A stretch of 64,000 nucleotides of DNA from Hyphomicrobiales bacterium (lineage in GTDB: Bacteria > Pseudomonadota > Alphaproteobacteria > Rhizobiales > Rhizobiaceae), in the NCBI GenBank assembly GCA_900473205.1, contig UCLB01000020.1:1-64000 (forward strand). Reading direction: 5' to 3'. A program made the translations under genes and the position numbers. The notes under the pieces were generated by a model, which searched no databases, was not told where the DNA came from, and saw only the letters and a list, made by a program, of their open reading frames with translations. Below, piece after piece: positions 7,770 through 14,979 of the stretch (position 1 is its first letter; the number at the start of each line of letters is the position of its first letter).

Positions 7770-7834
7770 AACAAATTTCTTTTTTTTCCTTTTTTTTAGT
7801 GTAAACAGAGGAAAATAATTCTGGAGGAGAGTAG
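7758..7834 (+). promoter_or_regulatory. Inverted repeat that could sequester the Lrp ribosome-binding site
   Basis: CTACTCTCCT (7758-7767, the end of the UDG-like gene) is perfectly complementary to AGGAGAGTAG (7825-7834), which contains the GGAGG ribosome site (7823-7827) of the downstream regulator gene. Inside it, TTTTCCT (7783-7789) can pair with AGGAAAA (7809-7815). The loop includes two long T-runs. Confidence 0.45.
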
Positions 7835-7835
7835 A

Positions 7836-8324
7836 TTGGACCGCCTCGACCGAAAAATACTACGAATTCTGCAAGAAGACTCCACCCTTGCTGTTGCCGA
7901 CCTTGCCAAGAAGGTTGGTCTTTCCACGACGCCATGCTGGAGACGTATCCAGAAGATGGAAGAGGACGGTGTCATCCGTCGTCGTGTCGCCATTCTTGAT
8001 GCCGGCAAGGTCAACACCAAGGTCACGGTGTTCGTTTCCATCCGCACCGCATCCCACTCCATAGAGTGGTTGAAGCGCTTTTCCGAAGTCGTCTCTGAAT
8101 TTCCGGAAGTGGTCGAGTTCTACCGCATGAGCGGTGACGTGGACTATCTGCTGCGCGTTGTCGTGCCAGACATCGCCGCCTATGACGCCTTCTACAAGCG
8201 CATGATCGCCAAGATCGAAATCCGCGACGTCTCCTCTGCCTTCGCCATGGAGCAGATCAAGTACACGACGGAACTGCCGCTGGATTACATGCTGCTGGAC
8301 AACCCGAAGTCCGGCGAAGAGTAA
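7836..8324 (+). CDS. Lrp/AsnC family transcriptional regulator
   Basis: 162 residues. An N-terminal winged helix-turn-helix (LDRKILRILQEDSTLAVADLAKKVGLSTTPCWRRIQKM) is followed by the RAM ligand-binding domain (about 65-145: VTVFVSIRT, VVEFYRMSGDVDYLLRVV), the layout of Lrp-type octamers that sense amino acids. It is a global or local regulator of amino-acid metabolism; the target is unknown, though a polar amino-acid ABC importer lies about 3 kb downstream. The start is a TTG at 7836: it has a strong GGAGG eight bases upstream, and the sequence MDRLDRKIL matches the family start. A weak start codon with a hairpin-prone leader suggests translational control. Confidence 0.92.
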   Translation: MDRLDRKILRILQEDSTLAVADLAKKVGLSTTPCWRRIQKMEEDGVIRRRVAILDAGKVNTKVTVFVSIRTASHSIEWLKRFSEVVSEFPEVVEFYRMSGDVDYLLRVVVPDIAAYDAFYKRMIAKIEIRDVSSAFAMEQIKYTTELPLDYMLLDNPKSGEE

Positions 8325-8365
8325 TGTGAAGAGGCGTGCCGGATGGCGCGCCCACTTTTTCGTTT

Positions 8366-8394
8366 CTCATTCCTGTGGCGAGCACGGGAATGAG
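8366..8394. terminator. Hairpin between convergent genes
   Basis: CTCATTCCTGTG (8366-8377) pairs with CACGGGAATGAG (8383-8394) with one wobble around a five-base loop. It lies between the Lrp gene (ends 8324) and the convergent methyltransferase gene (ends 8414). No T-run follows; it may be a terminator or a decayed rhizobial palindromic element. Confidence 0.5.
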
Positions 8395-8413
8395 CGTAAC
8401 TGACGTTACCCTA

Positions 8414-9238
8414 TCATCCCTTGAACTTAGCAATCACCAGATGACCCGGCGTCGGGTGTCCGTCCTGCATGCGCACATTGATGTCGGTGACTTCGATGAT
8501 CTCGAAACCGGTCGCAGCAAGGCGTTCGCGGACATAGGTTTCGGAATGGGCGAAACGCTGGTGCGGGCCGACCATATAGGGGCGACCGGCGAGGATATCG
8601 GCGGGCAGTGTTTCCGATGAGAAGATGAAAACGCCGCCTTCAACCATGTTTTCAGCCGCGCCGAAAAAGATCGGCTCCAGCGCGCCGAGATAGGGTAGCA
8701 CGTCGGTGGCCGTGATCAGGTCAAAAGGTTCGTCGTCATTGTCTTCCAGAAAGTCTTCGACTTCCGCGACATAGAGCGTTTCGTAGAGTCCCTTTTCATG
8801 GGCGAGTTCGACCATGTTTTCGGAAATGTCGATGCCGGTAATGTCTTCCGCCATGTCGCGCAGGGCTTCACCGGTCAGGCCTGTGCCGCAGCCGAGGTCT
8901 AGCAGACGTTTGAAAGGGCCAAGTTCCAGCGTTTGCAGGCGCTGGCGCACGATCATTGGTACGGCATAGCCGAGCTGTTCGACCAGAATATCCTCAAAGG
9001 CTTGCGCCTGCTGGTCGAACAGGGTTTCGACATAGGCATCCGGTGCCTTCGGTGGCGTTTCGCCGCGTCCCATGGAGGCGATGCGAACGGCAGCGCCGCC
9101 GTGATCATCCGGGTCGATTGCCAGAACCTCTTCGTAAGCCTTGACCGCAGCATCGATATCGCCAGCCTTTTCCAAGGCAAGAGCGCGGTTATAGGCTTCG
9201 GCTAAAGCCTCTTCATCGATCTTCTGGTTCTTCGTCAT
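8414..9238 (-). CDS. TPR-containing SAM-dependent methyltransferase
   Basis: 274 residues from ATG 9238 (MTKNQKIDEE); an ATG three codons earlier (9247) is equally possible, since neither has a clear ribosome site. The N-terminus holds one to two tetratricopeptide repeats (AYNRALALEKAGDIDAAVKAYEEVLAIDPDD). The class I methyltransferase domain starts near residue 95: LLDLGCGTGLTGEAL is motif I (SAM binding), ITGIDISENMVELA the acidic motif II, and DLITATDVLPYLG the post-II region. Proteins of this architecture are common in Rhizobiales and annotated only by fold, so the substrate is not known. It lies 78 bases after usg, on the same strand. Confidence 0.82.
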   Translation of the reverse strand: MTKNQKIDEEALAEAYNRALALEKAGDIDAAVKAYEEVLAIDPDDHGGAAVRIASMGRGETPPKAPDAYVETLFDQQAQAFEDILVEQLGYAVPMIVRQRLQTLELGPFKRLLDLGCGTGLTGEALRDMAEDITGIDISENMVELAHEKGLYETLYVAEVEDFLEDNDDEPFDLITATDVLPYLGALEPIFFGAAENMVEGGVFIFSSETLPADILAGRPYMVGPHQRFAHSETYVRERLAATGFEIIEVTDINVRMQDGHPTPGHLVIAKFKG

Positions 9239-9316
9239 GGCGCGCATCCGGGGCTTGGCTTTGAAAATTGAAGCCTGCTTAGTCCGCAACGCCGTGAGGT
9301 GCAATGCCTGTTTTCG

Positions 9317-9583
9317 TCAGTGGAGGATGAACTCTCCCTTGAGCGAGCGCCATTCTTGCGCGGAAATCAGCTGGCGATGGACGTAGCGCACGGAGTGCAG
9401 CGGCCCATCCAGCTTTTCCTGCCAGAATTTGAGGAAGCCCTTCATTTCGGGAAAATCCGGCGCAAGATCGTAGTTCTGCCAGAGGTAGGTTTGCAGAACG
9501 ACGGGATGGTCCGGCATATGGTAGAAAATCTGGGCCGTGGTAACGCCATAGCCCTTCAGCATCATTTCCATGTCTTTGTTCAT
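9317..9583 (-). CDS. usg: Usg family protein
   Basis: 88 residues from the ATG at 9583 (MNKDMEMMLKGYGV), preceded by GGAG; longer open-frame extensions lie in non-coding DNA. The conserved core (YGVTTAQIFYHMPDHP, LQTYLWQNYDLAPDFPE, FLKFWQEKLDGPLHSVRYVH) is the Usg family, a small soluble protein found next to tryptophan or other genes in alphaproteobacteria and of unknown function. It lies 162 bases after the last permease gene of the ABC importer, the position where an ATPase gene would normally be. Confidence 0.85.
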   Translation of the reverse strand: MNKDMEMMLKGYGVTTAQIFYHMPDHPVVLQTYLWQNYDLAPDFPEMKGFLKFWQEKLDGPLHSVRYVHRQLISAQEWRSLKGEFILH

Positions 9584-9745
9584 GGCGGCTGCTCCGGTTC
9601 TTGTTGGTCGCCGATACACAGGAAGTATCGTAGACCATGGGAGCATGACATGATTAACCGAACCTTGCCAATTGGTCAGATTGTCACAAATTCGTTATAT
9701 TTTTCAGTCTGTTAGCATTCATTCGACATGAGTGCTGCCAAGGCT

Positions 9746-10576
9746 TTACCGGGTAAGGTGCCGCGTCAGACGCGCTTCCAGCCATGCCCAGACGTGACGC
9801 AATATTTCGACCATGGAGAGATAGAAAATCGCAGCCCAGAGATAGGTCTGGTAGTCGAATGTGCGCGAGAACGCATAACGTGTCTGGCCCATCAGATCAT
9901 AAACGGTAACGATGGAGACGACGGCGGAGCCTTTGATCATCAGGATGATTTCGTTGCCGTAAGGGCGCAGCGCTACGATGAGGGCTTGCGGCAAGACGAT
10001 CTTCCAGAATGTCACCGGCTTTGAAATACCAAGCGATGCGGCACCTTCCAGCTGGCCCTTCGGCACGCTCTGGATCGCGCCACGCAGGATTTCCGCCTGA
10101 TAGGCAGCTGTGTTGAGCGTCAGCGAAAGCAGGCCGCAATACCAGGCCTCGCGGAAAAACCACCATAGGCCGACGGCTTCCATCTCAGGTCGGAAACTTC
10201 CAAGGCCGTAATAGATCAGGAAGAGCTGCGCCAGAAGCGGCGTGCTGCGGAACACATAAACATAGACATAGGCCAGCGTGCCGAGAATGCGATTGCTGGA
10301 CATGCGGGCAAAGGCGATGGGCAGCGATAGCATCGCGCCGAGAATGATCGATGTTCCCACCAGCGTGATGGTGGTGATCAGTCCGTCGAGATAGCGCGGG
10401 CCATAACGCGTGAACTTGTCTGGGTCCCAATCATCGATGACGCTGTAAATGAGACCCAGCGCCAGCAGCAGCCACAAGCCGGTTACGGTAACGCCAACGA
10501 TTTTGGAGGCGGAAAGCGGCTTGGCGGCGGCAGGCGGGGCAGGGCGTGCGGGAATGAGGTGTTCGGCGTGGCTCAT
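9746..10576 (-). CDS. Polar amino-acid ABC transporter permease (HisM/ArtM type)
   Basis: 276 residues. It follows the other permease with a four-base overlap. After a Pro/Ala-rich cytoplasmic N-terminus (about 25 residues) come about five to six membrane helices. The coupling EAA loop is visible as GAASLGISKPVTFWKIVLPQAL, and the segment YVYVFRSTPLLAQLFLIYYGLG is typical of His/Glu/Gln/Arg/opine permeases. With the HisQ-type partner it would form the heterodimeric channel in the inner membrane. No ATP-binding gene is found in this cluster, so the ATPase must be encoded elsewhere or shared. Confidence 0.92.
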   Translation of the reverse strand: MSHAEHLIPARPAPPAAAKPLSASKIVGVTVTGLWLLLALGLIYSVIDDWDPDKFTRYGPRYLDGLITTITLVGTSIILGAMLSLPIAFARMSSNRILGTLAYVYVYVFRSTPLLAQLFLIYYGLGSFRPEMEAVGLWWFFREAWYCGLLSLTLNTAAYQAEILRGAIQSVPKGQLEGAASLGISKPVTFWKIVLPQALIVALRPYGNEIILMIKGSAVVSIVTVYDLMGQTRYAFSRTFDYQTYLWAAIFYLSMVEILRHVWAWLEARLTRHLTR

Positions 10577-11376
10577 CGGCGTGCCTCCGAACGGCGCGAC
10601 CAGCGGTCGATAAAGCCAAGCCCGAAGGACGAAATCAGCGCCAGAATGAGATAGAGCAGACAGGCGATGCCATAAAAGAAGAAGGCTTCCTTGCTCACAC
10701 GCGCGGCGATGCCCGTTTGGCGCAGAATATCGGACAGGCCGATGATGGAGACGTAGGACGTATCCTTGAGCAGGATCATCCAGAGATTCGTCATGCCGGG
10801 CAGCGCAATGCGCACCAATTGCGGAATGATGATGAGAACCATGGTGCGGCTGCGCGAGAGGCCCAGCGCATCGCCCGCTTCATACTGGCCCTTGGGAATG
10901 GCGCGGAAGGCAGACAGCAGCACTTCCGACGCGTAGGACGAAAAGACCACCGAAAGCGCCACCATGCCCGCAACGAAGGCATTGATCTCGATGGGGCCGG
11001 AAAAGCCGATATAGCCACCGGCGGACTGCAACAGCATCTGGATGCCGTAATAGACGATGAAGAGCGTCAGCAGTTCCGGCAGGCCGCGAAAGATGGTGGT
11101 GTAGATACCGGCGGCAAGCCGCAGCGATTTTTCACTGGATTGCGCCGCAAGCGCAATGAGAAAGCCGATGGTCAGCCCGACTGGTAAGGTGGCGAGCGCA
11201 ACGGAAATGGTGATCTTGACGCCATAGGCGATTTCATCGCCCCAGCCTGCATCGCCACAGGCAACGAGTGTTCCGTTACCGAAGAGAGAGAAGATGCCGA
11301 CCGGTCCGCAGAATGGATCGAAGAGATAAGTGAGATAGGTCCAGAACGAACCTACGGCGGAAAATGCTCCGCTCAT
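10573..11376 (-). CDS. Polar amino-acid ABC transporter permease (HisQ/ArtQ type)
   Basis: 267 residues, ATG at 11376 with an AGGGGAA ribosome site. Hydrophobic helices surround an RGLPELLTLFIVYYGIQ segment, and the EAA loop reads AGDALGLSRSRTMVLIIIPQLVRIALPG. The N-terminal 50 residues contain a Cys- and Gly-rich loop (CGPVGIFSLFGNG) that would be periplasmic. Together with the downstream permease it forms the membrane channel of a polar amino-acid importer. A terminator-like stem-loop separates it from the binding-protein gene upstream, which suggests lower expression of the permeases than of the binding protein. Confidence 0.92.
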   Translation of the reverse strand: MSGAFSAVGSFWTYLTYLFDPFCGPVGIFSLFGNGTLVACGDAGWGDEIAYGVKITISVALATLPVGLTIGFLIALAAQSSEKSLRLAAGIYTTIFRGLPELLTLFIVYYGIQMLLQSAGGYIGFSGPIEINAFVAGMVALSVVFSSYASEVLLSAFRAIPKGQYEAGDALGLSRSRTMVLIIIPQLVRIALPGMTNLWMILLKDTSYVSIIGLSDILRQTGIAARVSKEAFFFYGIACLLYLILALISSFGLGFIDRWSRRSEARR

Positions 11377-11436
11377 GCCAATTTCCCCTGCGGTCTTTGC
11401 CGCGCGTTTCGTATTGTTTTATGACCTTGTTCTCAA

Positions 11437-11466
11437 ACAAAAATGGCGGAAGGGCAAGCCTTCCGC
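11437..11466 (-). terminator. Stem-loop after the ABC binding-protein gene
   Basis: TGGCGGAAGG (11442-11451) and CCTTCCGCCA (11457-11466) form a perfect 10 bp stem with a 5-base loop. Read on the minus strand it is followed by TTTTT (11441-11437), the form of an intrinsic terminator. It lies between the binding-protein and permease genes of one operon and is therefore likely a partial terminator or mRNA-stabilising hairpin. Confidence 0.75.
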
Positions 11467-11490
11467 CACAATATTCAACAAACAAATCGC

Positions 11491-12264
11491 TTACTTGCCG
11501 TAAACGTCGAAATCGAAGTACTTGTCGTTGATCTTCTTGTACTCGCCATTGGCACGGATTGCGGCGATTGCAGCGGTGAACTTGTCGGCAAGCGCCGTGT
11601 CACCCTTGCGAACTGCAATGCCTGCGCCCTGACCGTTGATGGCTTCATCAACCGGCATTGGCGTCAGGATCTTGCAGCACTTGCCAGCGTCGGATTTGAC
11701 CCATTCCGACAGAACGACGATGTCGTCGATGACGCCATCGATACGGCCATTGGTGATGTCGAGCTTGTACTCGTCAGCCGTCGGATAGAGCTTCAGCTCC
11801 GAATCCGCCAGGTGCTTTTCGGCGTAGTTGGCGTGGGTGGTGGAACCCTGCGCGCCGATGGTCTTGCCCTTCAGGTCTTCAACCGTCTTGGCCGGGCTGT
11901 CCTTTGGTACGGCAATCGCTGGCGGCGTGTTGTAGTACTTCTTGGAAAAGTCGACCTTTTCCAGACGCTCTGGCGTGATCGACATGGATGCGACGATGGC
12001 GTCGAACTTCTTGGCCTGCAGGGCAGGAATGATGCCGTCCCAGTCATTCGTGACGAAAGTGCACTCTGCCTTCATTTCAACGCACAGCGCCTTGGCGATG
12101 TCGATGTCGAAGCCGGTCAGGGTGCCGTCTGCTTCAAGAACGTTGAAGGGTGGGTAGGCGCCTTCCGTGCCAATAACCAGCTTGTCCTGCGCCATGGCGG
12201 CACCGGAGAAAAGCGACATCGCGGCAATCGATGCAGCAGCTAGCAGACGGGTGGAAATACGCAT
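11491..12264 (-). CDS. Polar amino-acid ABC transporter substrate-binding protein
   Basis: 257 residues, ATG at 12264 with an AGAGAGGA ribosome site. Signal peptide MRISTRLLAAASIAAMSLFSG..AMAQ, cleaved before DKLVIGTEGAYPPFNV. The family 3 solute-binding fold shows IGTEGAYPPFN, GFDIDIAKALC, IVASMSITPERLEKVDFSKKYY (contact with the amino-acid substrate) and GAQGSTTHANYAEKHL. The best resemblance is to Lys/Arg/ornithine/octopine-type binding proteins; the exact ligand cannot be told. First gene of the SBP - permease - permease transcript. Confidence 0.92.
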   Translation of the reverse strand: MRISTRLLAAASIAAMSLFSGAAMAQDKLVIGTEGAYPPFNVLEADGTLTGFDIDIAKALCVEMKAECTFVTNDWDGIIPALQAKKFDAIVASMSITPERLEKVDFSKKYYNTPPAIAVPKDSPAKTVEDLKGKTIGAQGSTTHANYAEKHLADSELKLYPTADEYKLDITNGRIDGVIDDIVVLSEWVKSDAGKCCKILTPMPVDEAINGQGAGIAVRKGDTALADKFTAAIAAIRANGEYKKINDKYFDFDVYGK

Positions 12265-12604
12265 TTCGATCCTCTCTTTCGGCGTGTCTTCCGCACCGGT
12301 TTGTTTATGTTTTCCGGGCGGTGAATGTTTCGCGTGGCCTCTTAGCCCGAAAGGGTGAGCGCCGCGCTTGGCGGATAGTCTTATCCTTGTCTTGAAAATG
12401 CAACCCTAATCGTTTCGCACCGCAACGAAGGCCACAATCAGTTCATGAAAAGGCCTTGATCTGTTCATTTGCGGTACAGAACAGCTTCGCCATGATGGGA
12501 ACAAGACTGCCATTCAGGCGTTGTTCACGGCCTGCATGTGCAGAAGGTTTTTCAAAAGGCCGTGAGACAGCGGTATAAAGACGATCACTAGGTGAGGAAC
12601 TACG
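12265..12604. other. Divergent intergenic region (ABC binding protein / OmpA family)
   Basis: 340 bases between the divergent binding-protein and OmpA-family genes, expected to carry both promoters. I see no gene, no clear hairpin and no convincing operator. GTTC-N7-GTAC at 12463-12477 resembles half of a LexA box but does not meet the consensus. Confidence 0.4.
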
Positions 12605-14887
12605 ATGCTCAAGAAAAACAGGCTGCTGACCGGGGTGGTATTTCCGCTCATGTCGATTGCGATGGTTGCCGAGCCTGCATTGGCTGCGGCCAACGCGGGC
12701 GCTATTCATTATACATCATCTCAAACAACGGATGCCGCCAGCGCACCCGTCCTTCTGGCACAGGCAGACCCCAATGCTGAGGAGCTTTTGAAGAAGCGCC
12801 AGCAGGAGCAGCCAAAGGAAGAGCCGAAGGCCGAACAGCCGCAGCGTCAGCAGGAAGAAGCTCCGCGCCCCCGCCGCGAGGCGGCGCCAGAGCAGGCACC
12901 TGAACAGCAGCGTCCACGCCGTGAGGCCGCCCCTGAAGCTGCACCGGAACAGCAGCAGCGCCCGCGTCGTGAAGCCGCACCGGAGGCGGCACCCGAACAA
13001 CAGCAGCGTCCTCGTCGTGAGGCAGCACCAGAAGCTACGCCAGAGCCGCAGCAGCCACGCCCGCGCCGCGAAGCTCAGCCGGATGCAGCACCTGCGCAGG
13101 CTCAGCCCGAGCAGCAGCAGGAGCGCCCACGTCGTCCACGCGACCAGCAGCCAGCGGCTGAAGGCGAAACACGTCCGGAACGTCCACGTCGCGACGCCAA
13201 GCCGGATGCCGCGCCAGATCAGGCTCAGCCGGAACAGCAGCAGGAACGCCCACGTCGCCAGCAGGGCGATCAGCAGCCAGCCGCAGAAGGCGAACAGAAG
13301 CCACGCCCTGAAGGCGAGCGTCCTCGCCCAGGCCAGGAGCCTGCACCGGCAGCCGGCGAAGCAAACCCGGAAAAGCCAGCCGTTCCCGGCAAGAAGCCAG
13401 CAGCCCCAGAACCGGATGCAAAGAACGCGCCCGTACCTGCGGAGCCGCCGACACCCGGTCAGCCGCCAAAGCCAAGAGAACAGCCGAACCCCGCACCGGG
13501 CCAGCAGCCATCCGAACAGCCGCGCCCACCGCGTGGCCAGAACGGCGAACCTGCACCGATGCCAAATGCACCGACACCTGCACCGCAGGACGGCAGAACC
13601 ACAGGACAGGCGCCAGCTGGCGAACCCGTTCCTGATCAGGTCGCAGTTCCTCAGCAGGAAGCACCTCCTTCGACCAAGGAACAGCTCGACAAGGCCCGTG
13701 CCGTTGCCAAGGACCCATCCAAGTCTGCCGACACTGTTATCCTGCCGGTAGACAAGGGTGCTGCGGTTCTCGACAGCGACAAGGAAGCCGAACGCACCGG
13801 TAATCAGCAGTCCCGCGAACAGCGCCGTCAGGAACGCGAGCAGGTTCAGGACTACAAGGTGCCGACATCTGACGCGGAAGCGCAGGCTGCGGCGCGTGGA
13901 AACAATCCTCCACCGCAGATCAACATTCAGGCCATCACCAATATTCAGGGTGAGCGGATCAACCGCCGTCCAGACTATGATCGCCCGGATGGCGTGCGTG
14001 AATGGCAGCCCCGCGATATGCCGCGCGGCGGCCCACGGGATCGTGACATGGGCGACCGCGTCTTCCTGCAGTTCGGCGACCGCGTTGTCGTGCGTGGCAA
14101 TGACGACGACCGTTTCGTCCGTGATGGTGCCAAGCCATACTACGAGCGTCTTCCTGACGACCGCTACCGCGAAACGATCGAGCGGCCAGATGGCACGCAG
14201 GTCGTGACCGTTCGCAACCGCTACGGCGACATCATCCAGCGTTCGCGTATCGATAATCGTGGCCGTGAGTATGTGCTGTTCTACGCACCGGAACTGGTGG
14301 ATGAACCGGATCGTGAATATGTCTATCGCGACCCGGGCTTGGACCTGCCCCCGATGCGCCTGCGCATTCCGGTTCAGGACTACATCATCGACACATCCAG
14401 TGATCCGGACCGCGATTACTATCGCTTCCTGGAACAGCCACCGGTCGAGCCCGTCGAACGCGTCTACACGATGGATGAAGTGCGCTACTCCGCCCGTATT
14501 CGTGACAAGGTCCGCCGTATCGACCTCGACACGATCACCTTTGCGACCGGCAGTGCCGAAATTCCGATGAGCCAGGCACAGTCGCTGCGCAAGGTGGCGG
14601 ATGCCATCAACAAGGTGCTGAAGAACAACCCGGCGGAAACCTTCCTCATCGAAGGTCATACCGACGCCGTGGGCAGCGACGAGAGCAACCTTGTTCTATC
14701 CGACGAGCGTGCTGCGTCAGTCGCCAATGTGATGACAGATGTTTACGGCATTCCGCCGGAAAACCTGACGACGCAGGGCTATGGCGAACGTTTCCTCAAG
14801 GTCCAGACACTCGGACCGGCACAGGAAAACCGCCGCGTAACCATCCGCCGCATCACCTCACTGGTGAAGCCGATCGCGCAGAACTAA
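12605..14887 (+). CDS. OmpA-family protein with long Pro/Glu/Gln/Arg-rich repeat region
   Basis: 760 residues. A signal sequence (LLTGVVFPLMSIAMVAEPALAAA) is followed by a low-complexity region (about 60-370) of Arg-rich tandem repeats: near-perfect 16-residue units RPRREAAPEAAPEQQQ, then a duplicated block of about 30 residues (QAQPEQQQERPRR...QQPAAEGE). A middle domain of unclear fold (about 430-635) has charged repeats such as YRETIERPDGTQVVTVRNRYGD. Residues about 639-755 are an OmpA_C peptidoglycan-binding domain: LDTITFATGSAEIP, IEGHTDAVGSDESNLVLSDERAASV, ENRRVTIR. It should bind the cell wall from the periplasm or outer membrane through a long extended spacer. Such proteins are typical of rhizobia. 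A strong terminator follows. Confidence 0.85.
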   Translation: MLKKNRLLTGVVFPLMSIAMVAEPALAAANAGAIHYTSSQTTDAASAPVLLAQADPNAEELLKKRQQEQPKEEPKAEQPQRQQEEAPRPRREAAPEQAPEQQRPRREAAPEAAPEQQQRPRREAAPEAAPEQQQRPRREAAPEATPEPQQPRPRREAQPDAAPAQAQPEQQQERPRRPRDQQPAAEGETRPERPRRDAKPDAAPDQAQPEQQQERPRRQQGDQQPAAEGEQKPRPEGERPRPGQEPAPAAGEANPEKPAVPGKKPAAPEPDAKNAPVPAEPPTPGQPPKPREQPNPAPGQQPSEQPRPPRGQNGEPAPMPNAPTPAPQDGRTTGQAPAGEPVPDQVAVPQQEAPPSTKEQLDKARAVAKDPSKSADTVILPVDKGAAVLDSDKEAERTGNQQSREQRRQEREQVQDYKVPTSDAEAQAAARGNNPPPQINIQAITNIQGERINRRPDYDRPDGVREWQPRDMPRGGPRDRDMGDRVFLQFGDRVVVRGNDDDRFVRDGAKPYYERLPDDRYRETIERPDGTQVVTVRNRYGDIIQRSRIDNRGREYVLFYAPELVDEPDREYVYRDPGLDLPPMRLRIPVQDYIIDTSSDPDRDYYRFLEQPPVEPVERVYTMDEVRYSARIRDKVRRIDLDTITFATGSAEIPMSQAQSLRKVADAINKVLKNNPAETFLIEGHTDAVGSDESNLVLSDERAASVANVMTDVYGIPPENLTTQGYGERFLKVQTLGPAQENRRVTIRRITSLVKPIAQN
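12890..13290 (+). repeat. Tandem repeats coding the Pro/Glu/Gln/Arg spacer
   Basis: The coding DNA carries three to four 48-base units (RPRREAAPEAAPEQQQ) at about 12895-13060 and then two copies of a block of about 90 bases (near 13080-13165 and 13200-13290). The copies differ at many third codon positions while the peptide stays constant, so the repeat is kept at the protein level. Confidence 0.75.
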
Positions 14888-14904
14888 GCGGATCGCACGT
14901 ACTA

Positions 14905-14938
14905 AAAAGCCCGGGAACCGAGAGGTTTCCGGGCTTTT
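14905..14938 (+). terminator. Intrinsic terminator after the OmpA-family gene
   Basis: AAAAGCCCGGGAACC (14905-14919), a GAGA tetraloop and GGTTTCCGGGCTTTT (14924-14938) form a 15 bp stem with one wobble, followed by GTTTGTTCT. It may also serve the convergent psuG gene, because the stem ends in A-run/T-run on both sides. Confidence 0.88.
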
Positions 14939-14979
14939 GTTTGTTCTGCGTTACTTGCTAAAACGCAGCGCCTTCAGCT

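Noticed and set aside
8366-8394. Hairpin considered as a full copy of a rhizobial palindromic repeat.
   Set aside because: Only one 12 bp stem is present, without the second palindromic arm seen at 52598-52681, so it is listed only as a hairpin.
12463-12477. GTTC-N7-GTAC as a possible LexA box upstream of the OmpA-family gene.
   Set aside because: It matches the consensus only in part, and no SOS role is known for such a gene. Chance is likely in a 340-base gap.
12716-14659. Minus-strand open frame of 647 codons opposite the OmpA-family gene.
   Set aside because: Composition is Arg/Leu/Trp/Cys rich, as expected from the antisense of a Pro/Glu/Gln-rich repeat. No ribosome site or domain is seen.
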